This document shows, one piece after another, positions 57,866 through 64,000 of a DNA stretch of 64,000 bases (its first letter is position 1; each line of letters starts with the position of its first letter). The position numbers and the translations under genes are program-made. The notes below the pieces were generated by a model. That model worked only from the letters and a program-made list of their open reading frames with translations, did no database searches and had not been told where the DNA came from. Origin of the DNA: JAKFWF01 sp963750535 (GTDB taxonomy: Bacteria; Pseudomonadota; Alphaproteobacteria; Rhizobiales; Hyphomicrobiaceae); contig CAVVRF010000029.1 in the NCBI GenBank assembly GCA_963750535.1, positions 46,359 through 110,358 of the forward strand. Reading direction: 5' to 3'.

Positions 57866-58761
57866 GCCGGCTCCAGGCCGCGATCGGTCGCGCGGCCGGC
57901 ATGCTTCAGCTTGAGCGTCATCGTCCGCGGGCGCAGGCGCCGGCCGGTCGCCGCGCGCTCCGCTTCCGGCAGGATGTCGAGGCTCGGCCAAAGGCCGGTG
58001 ATCAAGGTGCGGGCGTAGTCGTTGGCGTGGCCGGAGCGGCGCAGCGCCGCCGCCGCCGTATCGTGATCATAGGCCAGCCGCCTGGTCTCCAGCTTCACGC
58101 CGTCGGCGGTGGCCGAGATCAGGCCGTACCAGACCGACGCGGTGCCATCGTTCGCCGGCATGCCGATCACGCCGGGGTTGAACCAGGCGCCGCGTCCGAC
58201 CTTGGCAATGAACGGCAGCCCCGAGTGTCCGGCGATCACCACGTCGGCGGCGGCGGCCTCGCTCTCCATCGCCAGCGCCGAGGTCTCGGAAGCGAACAGG
58301 AACCTGTTGCTCTGGCTGACGCCGCCGTGAATGACGCGGAAGGTGGCGCCGGCGAACCGGAACCGCAGCGTCGCCGGCAGGCCCGCCATCCATCGGCGCG
58401 ACGCCTCGCTCACCCGCGCGTTGGCGAACGGGTACCAGCCCTTGGCGAGCAGGTCGCAGGCGCTGCCCTCGGCGAAGCCGCACCGGCAGTCCGCGGCGCC
58501 GACGGCCAGCTGCTCCTCGCAGTTGCCGGCGACGACGTGGACGCCCCAGTCACGCACCAGCGCCGACGTCTCCTCGGGCTCGCCGCAGTACGCGACGACA
58601 TCCCCGGTGCAGATCGTGCGCTCGGGCGCTATGCCCAGGCGCTCGGCCTCGGCCCGCATCGCCCGGGTGGCGGCAAGGTTCGAATAGGGGCCGCCAAAGG
58701 CGAGCAGCGGCTGATTTCCTGCGAAGTCGATCATCGGCAAAGCTCTAATGGCATCCCGCAT
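57856..58761 (-). CDS. Metallophosphoesterase-family protein
   Basis: About 301 residues, YfcE-like phosphoesterase. Motifs: LLAFGGPYSNLAATRAM (family form of the first block), CTGDVVAYCGEPEETSALVRD (GDxxxYG-type), VVAGNCEEQL (GNxD/E), VIHGGVSQSN and VIAGHSGLPFIAKVGRGAWFNPGVIGMP (GHTH-type). ATG at 58,761 chosen; a TTG at 58,770 is possible. It begins within 12 bp of the end of the DUF262 gene upstream, so they share a message. Confidence 0.82.
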   Translation of the reverse strand: MRDAIRALPMIDFAGNQPLLAFGGPYSNLAATRAMRAEAERLGIAPERTICTGDVVAYCGEPEETSALVRDWGVHVVAGNCEEQLAVGAADCRCGFAEGSACDLLAKGWYPFANARVSEASRRWMAGLPATLRFRFAGATFRVIHGGVSQSNRFLFASETSALAMESEAAAADVVIAGHSGLPFIAKVGRGAWFNPGVIGMPANDGTASVWYGLISATADGVKLETRRLAYDHDTAAAALRRSGHANDYARTLITGLWPSLDILPEAERAATGRRLRPRTMTLKLKHAGRATDRGLEPALA

Positions 58762-58771
58762 CACCGCCAAG

Positions 58772-60478
58772 TCACGGCGGCGTGACGGTGAGCTGCCAGT
58801 GATCGAACAGGATCGCGATGAACTTCTCCGTCCGGCTCGTGATCACCTCCGGCGCCCAGTGCTGGTAGCTCGCTGCCTCCGCGGCGAGGCGGAAATCGCG
58901 ACGCTCGAAATCGATGCAGCGGTGCAGGATCGGCCGCTTGATCGACCAGTCCTTGGTGTCGGCCTCGCGATTGAGCCGGCCCGGCAGGATCGCGAGGTTG
59001 CCGAGCCGATCGGCATGCTCCTTGACCTCGGCGAACGAGCCGAAATCCTTCAGCCACTGCCGGTCCCTCGGCGGCTTGCGCGGCAGGATATGCTCGACCG
59101 TGACCTGCTCGCCGTCGATGTAGCCGGGGTCGCTGCCCATCTGGTAGCAAAGCCGCCGCAGCACGTTCTTGCACATGTGCTTGAAATAGAACGTGCGGCT
59201 GCGCAGGATCGCCAGCGCATCGCCGATCGTCTTGTCGCTGACCTCGAACTCCGGCCACTCGTCGATCGAGGTGGTGCGGCGGACCGCGCCCGTGAGCTCG
59301 ATGAAGCGGTTCTCCTGCTCGTTCGGATCGGTGCTGGCGAGACGCAGCATCCAGGCGAGCCGGTCGAGGCGGGCGAAAAATTGCTCGGTCTCGCGGTGCA
59401 GGTCGCCCTTGGTGGTGAGCCAGGCGAGGACCGGCGCCACCCACTGCCGGTGGTCGAGCCAGCTCAATACCTCGATGTGGCGATGGATCACCCCGGCGAG
59501 GACGCCGGTGCCGATCTGCCGCTGGTCGATCCGGCGCAGGGCATCGGCGTTCGACCGGAAGATCGTGCGCATGAAGTCGAGGCCGGTGCTGTTGAGCATG
59601 TAGAGCTGCTGCAGCTCGCCTTCCAGCGGCTTGGTCGAGCGCTTCTCGATGCGCTGGGTGCGCAGGTGGCCGAGCAGCTCGTTGAGGCGCTCGTTGCCGA
59701 GCTGCGCCTGCACGCCTTCCCAGATGTGCGCCGCCTCCTCCTGCTCCTCGGGCCGCATCGAATAGATGATCGCGATCTTCGCCTGCTCGCTGACGTCGTG
59801 CGGCAGTCGCGTCGTCTGCTCGATGCCGAGCATCGACCACGCCTCGTCCTCGTCGTCGACCTCGATGATGACGAAATGGCAGCGGGTAAGCAGGAACTCG
59901 ATGAACTGCGCGCGCCTTGCCGGCCGCAGCCTTGCCGGCCCGAGGATGTCGCGCATCCGGTCGCGATTGCTGATCAGGTTGCGCTCGGCCGGCTTCAGGT
60001 CGGCGAGGTCGTCGGGGTTGTTCAGCGTCGCGCCGGGCTCCAGCACGAAGTGCACGAAGAACGTCGACATCTGCTGCTTCGTGGCCAGGCGCCAGCCCGG
60101 CGGCTGGTCGCCGGACTCGCTCGCGCTGAGCAGCGCTTGCAGCCGCCGCCGCATCTCGGTGCGCTGCTCGGCCGGCATCGTCTCGTCGACCGCGGCGAGG
60201 TCGCGCAGCACCGCGAACAGCATTGCCAGCGTGATCGCTCGCTGGTGGCCGTCGACCAGCGCCACCCTGTCGGCGTCGGGCGTGCGTGCGAGATAGATGC
60301 TGCCGAGGCTGTAGCGCTGCTTGGGGCCGTCCATCGCGCCGATCACGTCGGAGATCAGTCGGCGCACGCTGCCTTCCGGCCAGGCGTAGGCGCGCTGGAA
60401 CCACGGCAGCTCGATCGTAGTGTTTTTCAGGAACAGGGCCTCGACGCTTGCTACCGAGGCTCGGAGGAAACCACTCAT
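58772..60478 (-). CDS. DUF262 and DUF1524 (HNH) protein, GmrSD-like
   Basis: About 568 residues. N-terminal DUF262 (ParB/Srx-like) with LPWFQRAYAWPEGSVRRLISDV and SIYLARTPDADRVALVDGHQRAITLAMLFAVL; the usual DGQQR motif reads DGHQR. C-terminal DUF1524 HNH-type nuclease region VEHILPRKPPRDRQW and RLGNLAILPGRLN. In GmrSD enzymes these two domains make a nucleotide-dependent nuclease against modified DNA. Here they are in one chain. Followed closely by a metallophosphoesterase. Role in phage defence is inference. Start at 60,478 fits the family (MSGFLRAS). Confidence 0.82.
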   Translation of the reverse strand: MSGFLRASVASVEALFLKNTTIELPWFQRAYAWPEGSVRRLISDVIGAMDGPKQRYSLGSIYLARTPDADRVALVDGHQRAITLAMLFAVLRDLAAVDETMPAEQRTEMRRRLQALLSASESGDQPPGWRLATKQQMSTFFVHFVLEPGATLNNPDDLADLKPAERNLISNRDRMRDILGPARLRPARRAQFIEFLLTRCHFVIIEVDDEDEAWSMLGIEQTTRLPHDVSEQAKIAIIYSMRPEEQEEAAHIWEGVQAQLGNERLNELLGHLRTQRIEKRSTKPLEGELQQLYMLNSTGLDFMRTIFRSNADALRRIDQRQIGTGVLAGVIHRHIEVLSWLDHRQWVAPVLAWLTTKGDLHRETEQFFARLDRLAWMLRLASTDPNEQENRFIELTGAVRRTTSIDEWPEFEVSDKTIGDALAILRSRTFYFKHMCKNVLRRLCYQMGSDPGYIDGEQVTVEHILPRKPPRDRQWLKDFGSFAEVKEHADRLGNLAILPGRLNREADTKDWSIKRPILHRCIDFERRDFRLAAEAASYQHWAPEVITSRTEKFIAILFDHWQLTVTPP

Positions 60479-60769
60479 TGCCAATGCAACTCTGACCAAC
60501 TGCGGGAACCGGCGACGTCCGTTAGCGGGTCTGACGGCCGATGAAATCGGTGTCGGCGCCATTCGTTGCAGCATGCCGCAACGACTTCCCCGCTCATGCG
60601 AGGATAGCCGCGACGGCGGCTACTTACGATCGCAAACTTGCGTCCGGAAAGGGCGCGCGGGCAACAGTGCGATGACAAACGCCGGGCAATCGAATATTCG
60701 GCTGTTGCGCCATGCGGCAACGGACGCCGCCGGGCGCGGTGTGCAACTCGACTTCGACGGCGGGCGGCA

Positions 60770-61132
60770 ATGATGGTGAGCTCGGGCGTGCCACGCGTGT
60801 ACAAGATCTGCCCGGCGTCGGACTGGCAGGCGGCGGTTGCGGCGGGTGCTTATGCCGGATCGGCGGACGACCGGCGGGACGGCTTCATCCATCTGTCCAG
60901 CGCGGCGCAGCTGCGGCAGACGGCGCAGCGTCATTTTGCCCGACAGAGCGGTCTCGTGGTGATCGCATTCGATGCCGCGAGCCTCGGCCCGGACCTGAGA
61001 TGGGAGCCGTCGCGGGGTGGCGAGCTGTTTCCTCATCTCTATGGGGTGCTGCCGGCGGGCCTGGCGTTATGGGTGCGGCCGGCGCCGCTCGACGCGACTG
61101 GCGTGCCGCTCATGCCGGACGGAGTGGAATGA
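60770..61132 (+). CDS. DUF952 protein
   Basis: A 120-residue protein of the DUF952 family. Core: VYKICPASDWQAAVAAGAYAGSADDRRDGFIHLSSAAQL and FPHLYGVLPAGLALWVRPAPLD. Function unknown; family members often precede pyrD in alphaproteobacteria, as here. Stop overlaps the pyrD start (ATGATG). Confidence 0.85.
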   Translation: MMVSSGVPRVYKICPASDWQAAVAAGAYAGSADDRRDGFIHLSSAAQLRQTAQRHFARQSGLVVIAFDAASLGPDLRWEPSRGGELFPHLYGVLPAGLALWVRPAPLDATGVPLMPDGVE

Positions 61133-62232
61133 TGCCGATCTCGATGTTCCAGCTGCTGCGGCCGATGCTGTTTGCGCTCGAGCCGGAGCAGGCGCACGAG
61201 GTGACGCTTCGGAGCCTCGAGGCGGGCATATATCCGCGTGAGCTCGGCCAGGGCGACCCGAGGCTCGCGGTGCGGATCGCCGGCCTCGATTTCCCCAATC
61301 CGATCGGCATCGCGGCCGGCTTCGACAAGGATGCGCGGGTGCCCGACGCCGTACTCGGCATGGGCTGCGGAATGGCCGAGGTCGGCACCGTGACGCCGCA
61401 GCCGCAGCCGGGTAACCCGCAGCCGCGGGTGTTTCGTCTCGCCCGGCAGCATGGGCTGATCAATCGGCTTGGCTTCAACAACGGTGGCCACGCCGCCGCG
61501 CTCGAGCGGCTGCGGCGGCGCCGGGAGCATGGCGCCGCCGGGATCGTCGGTGTCAACATCGGCGCCAACAAGGATAGCGCCGACCGCGCCGCCGACTATG
61601 TCGCCGGGCTGGACGCGTTCTGGGATGTCGCCAGCTACTTCATGGTCAACATCTCGTCGCCGAATACGCCGGGATTGCGTGACCTGCAGGCCCCGGCAGC
61701 CCTCGACGAGCTGCTCGGACGGGTGATGGCGGCGCGGCACAAGCGGGCTGCCGGCGGGGCGCCGCGGCCGGTGTTCGTGAAGATTGCTCCTGACATTGCC
61801 GAGGACGACCTGCCGGCGATCGTCGAGCGCATGATTGCGAACGCGGTCGACGCCATTGCGGTGTCGAACACGACGCTTGCCCGGCCGGGCCTCACCGGCG
61901 TCACCGAGGCGAGCGAGGCGGGCGGGCTGTCGGGCCGGCCGCTGTTCCACCGCGCGACGGCAATGCTGGCGCGCGTCCACCGGCTGACCGGCGGCCGGGT
62001 ACCGCTGATCGGCATCGGCGGCATCGACAGTCCCGAGACGGCACTGACCAAGATCGAGGCCGGCGCCAGCCTGATCCAGCTCTATACCGGCCTGATCTAC
62101 GAGGGGCCTGGACTGATCGGCGCCATCAAGCAGCGGCTCGCGCTTGCCGTCGGGCAGGCCGGTGCCGCATCGATTGCCAGGCTCGCTGGCTGCAAATCCG
62201 AGGCCTGGGCGGCGAAGCCGCTCGATGCCTGA
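61129..62232 (+). CDS. pyrD: Dihydroorotate dehydrogenase (quinone), class 2
   Basis: A 367-residue membrane-associated class 2 enzyme, fourth step of pyrimidine synthesis, passing electrons to quinone. Motifs: GLDFPNPIGIAAGFDKDARVPDAVLGMG, GTVTPQPQPGNPQPRVFRL, INRLGFNNGG, VNISSPNTPGLRDLQ with the catalytic Ser, and IGIGGIDSPETALTKIEAGASLIQLYTG (FMN phosphate site). Start 61,129 or 61,132; both fit the GGAG at 61,121. Confidence 0.93.
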   Translation: MMPISMFQLLRPMLFALEPEQAHEVTLRSLEAGIYPRELGQGDPRLAVRIAGLDFPNPIGIAAGFDKDARVPDAVLGMGCGMAEVGTVTPQPQPGNPQPRVFRLARQHGLINRLGFNNGGHAAALERLRRRREHGAAGIVGVNIGANKDSADRAADYVAGLDAFWDVASYFMVNISSPNTPGLRDLQAPAALDELLGRVMAARHKRAAGGAPRPVFVKIAPDIAEDDLPAIVERMIANAVDAIAVSNTTLARPGLTGVTEASEAGGLSGRPLFHRATAMLARVHRLTGGRVPLIGIGGIDSPETALTKIEAGASLIQLYTGLIYEGPGLIGAIKQRLALAVGQAGAASIARLAGCKSEAWAAKPLDA

Positions 62233-62451
62233 AACGCCCGATTCGGCATCGCCGCCTGGTTGATCGCAAGTTCCGGGCGATCACGAAACGAGACGACCGC
62301 ATTTTGCTTCAAAGTGTCGCCACGGGGGTGAACGCCGATTAACGGTAAATCGATTGGTTCCGGCATCTCACCGCAATCGATAAAATCCCCGATTTCCCGC
62401 TAACGAACCTTCAGCCGCTGCCATGGCTATCTTTACGCGTGGTTAGTCAGT

Positions 62452-64000
62452 CGGCCGTGAAGTTTCGGTCGCTCATGCGGCGGCCGGACGTGGTGTTGTA
62501 AGCGTCAGCTGGACCAGAACTGGAAGCAGCGCGCGCCAAAGCTCTCTGAGCCAGCCGAGGAGCCTTGCGAAGTTGTAGCCAACGGCGGCGAGCACGGCGT
62601 TGGCCGCATCGCCTTCGGTTCCGATCAGGAAGTTCCGGTCCATGCGGTGATCGCTCTTCAGGTGGCCGATGACCGGCTCGACCGCCGATCTTCGCTTGAG
62701 CTCGCGTTTGATCGCTTGGGTTACGCCGCGCTTCTGCTCGGAGACGAACACGCGCATATGGTAGGGTGCCGGCGCGCCGTGACCGCGATAGCCCTTGTCG
62801 GCGATGATGCGCTTGATCTCGTTGCCGACGATCCCTTCGACGTGCGGGATCACAGTCGACAGGGTGTGGCCGTCGTATGGACTTCCCGGCAGCGCTTTCG
62901 CCGCCAGCACGAACTGGCCCCCGCGCGACGGCGCGACCGTCGTGGCGATCGAGACCTTGACGCCGAACTCGTAGGGTTTGTGCGCCTTGCCCTTGCCGAT
63001 GCACTCGACCTCCGGCGCATGCAGAGAATAGACCTTGGGGCCACGCTGGCCGCGCTGTTGGTCGTGCACGCGTTGCGCGAGGAACAGCATCGGGCGGAAG
63101 ATCGGCTCAAGGCCCGGCGCCCGCTTCAGCTTGCGCTCGATGTCGCGGATCACGCGCCGCAGATAGGTCTTGAGGCGGCGCAGCTCGCGGCGCGCCCGCT
63201 TGAACTGCTTTGCATGTGCGTAACGCTGATGCTTCATCAGCGCCAGCTTGCCGACCCGCGGATAACCCTGCCGCAGCTCCAGACCGTGCTTCTTGGCGAG
63301 CTTGACCAGCTTCTCGCGCGCCCGGTTGGCGAGCTTGGCATCAGTCGGAAAAGTGACCGCCTTCTCCTGCACGGTCGTATCGACGATCACCTTCGACAGG
63401 TCCTTGACCTCCACCGCCTCGGTCTTGACCGCTACCGCCAGGCTCTCCTGCAGCAGGATCTCCAAACGCGCCTCTCCCATGCGCGTGCGCCAGCGGCTCA
63501 ACGACGAGCGATCGAACGGCGCCTTGTGACAGAAGTGCTCCATGCCGCAGAAGTACTGGAAATACGGGTTCTCGACCCAGCGGCGCTCCAGCTCCTCGTC
63601 CGACAAATCGAACGTGTGCTTGAGGATCGACAGACCCGCCATCAACTGCGTCGGCAACGGCGGCTGGCCCGGTCCATCCGTATACATATCGCCGAGCTTC
63701 TGGTCGAGCAGCGGCCAGTTCACCTGGCCGGCGAGCCGGACCAGCTCATGCTTCATGTCGATGATCTGATCGAGCCGCGACCTGAACAAATCGTCTTGGC
63801 CCTTCGACTGCTCACGTGGCCGCATCTGAAGCCTCCGTCCTCGCGCTGCGAGGACGGAATCATGGTTCGCAGCGACAGGGAATCCTGCAGCACGATTTGC
63901 AAGGAAATCCACGGTCAGGCGTGGAAATCTTGCAACTCGGCACAACGCGAGCGGCCCGATCAGCGTGCAGGATCAACGTCTTGGCGAAACTTCACGGCTG
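62452..64000 (-). mobile_element. IS5-like insertion sequence reaching the window end
   Basis: A 16-bp inverted pair bounds it: CGGCCGTGAAGTTTCG at 62,452 and its inverted partner CGAAACTTCACGGCTG ending at 64,000 (one mismatch). About 1.55 kb with one transposase gene. The right flank is outside the window, so target duplication cannot be checked. Confidence 0.82.
62473..63825 (-). CDS. IS5-superfamily transposase
   Basis: A 450-residue DDE transposase. N-terminal DUF772-type region (PTQLMAGLSILKHTFDLSDEELERRWVENPYFQYFCGM and FDRSSLSRWRTRMG), first Asp in VIVDTTVQEKAVTFPTD, second in IADKGYRGHG and Glu in RRSAVEPVIGHLKSDHRM. ATG at 63,825 with GGAGG upstream, better than the longer frame to 63,945. 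Confidence 0.9.
   Translation of the reverse strand: MRPREQSKGQDDLFRSRLDQIIDMKHELVRLAGQVNWPLLDQKLGDMYTDGPGQPPLPTQLMAGLSILKHTFDLSDEELERRWVENPYFQYFCGMEHFCHKAPFDRSSLSRWRTRMGEARLEILLQESLAVAVKTEAVEVKDLSKVIVDTTVQEKAVTFPTDAKLANRAREKLVKLAKKHGLELRQGYPRVGKLALMKHQRYAHAKQFKRARRELRRLKTYLRRVIRDIERKLKRAPGLEPIFRPMLFLAQRVHDQQRGQRGPKVYSLHAPEVECIGKGKAHKPYEFGVKVSIATTVAPSRGGQFVLAAKALPGSPYDGHTLSTVIPHVEGIVGNEIKRIIADKGYRGHGAPAPYHMRVFVSEQKRGVTQAIKRELKRRSAVEPVIGHLKSDHRMDRNFLIGTEGDAANAVLAAVGYNFARLLGWLRELWRALLPVLVQLTLTTPRPAAA

Overview
The window is GC-rich and reads as chromosome of an alphaproteobacterium, probably Hyphomicrobiales or a relative. Supporting signs are the dense TRAP, polar-amino-acid and LIV-type ABC transporters, the hydantoinase-type HyuA/HyuB pair, the paa-type phenylacetate genes, a FixK-like box, and a DUF3489-DUF2924-serine recombinase module. 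I cannot name a genus from sequence alone.

Layout. (1) 0.2-10.9 kb: uptake and nitrogen-compound genes: a TRAP transporter, a convergent hyuA/hyuB pair, and an acidic amino-acid ABC transporter. (2) 11.1-14.3 kb: an Ohr/OsmC peroxidase, a broken cobalamin-type binding protein, a GlxA-like AraC regulator and a tautomerase cut by an IS. (3) 14.3-26.7 kb: an accessory block with an IS256-family element, an IS21-family element, an IS256 fragment, a broken transglutaminase-like gene, the remnant of one large serine recombinase, a second recombinase module, tRNA-Ser(CGA), and another IS256 copy that contains a group II intron; this copy is flanked by a 223-226 bp duplication of the tRNA-Ser locus. 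(4) 26.7-34.9 kb: amidohydrolase, orphan PotC-like permease, DUF2189 membrane protein, putA and a PaaX-family regulator. (5) 35-48 kb: paaABCDE, then tetR-paaK-paaI-paaG on the other strand, a divergent LIV-type transporter and a proline-racemase-superfamily enzyme. (6) 48.1-55.8 kb: a tiny membrane protein, a CBS-BON protein with a FixK-like box, and a C2-sulfonate cluster (acylating sulfoacetaldehyde dehydrogenase, TRAP transporter, Xsc). (7) 55.9-64 kb: a zincin-like protein, ureohydrolase, metallophosphoesterase, DUF262/DUF1524 protein, DUF952 protein, pyrD and an IS5-like element running to the window end.

How the genes fit together. PaaABCDE, PaaG, PaaK and PaaI cover activation, epoxidation and isomerisation of phenylacetyl-CoA; the ring-opening and beta-oxidation genes are not in this window. 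The PaaX- and TetR-type genes are candidate regulators. The sulfonate cluster would import a C2 sulfonate, form sulfoacetaldehyde and split it with Xsc to acetyl phosphate and sulfite.

Sequence quality. From 37,627 to about 45,410 nearly every gene changes frame repeatedly (roughly 40 or more apparent single-base shifts), while genes on both sides are mostly intact. I read this as a stretch of poor consensus rather than gene decay. About a dozen scattered frameshifts elsewhere, one in a G6 run, should be treated with the same caution.
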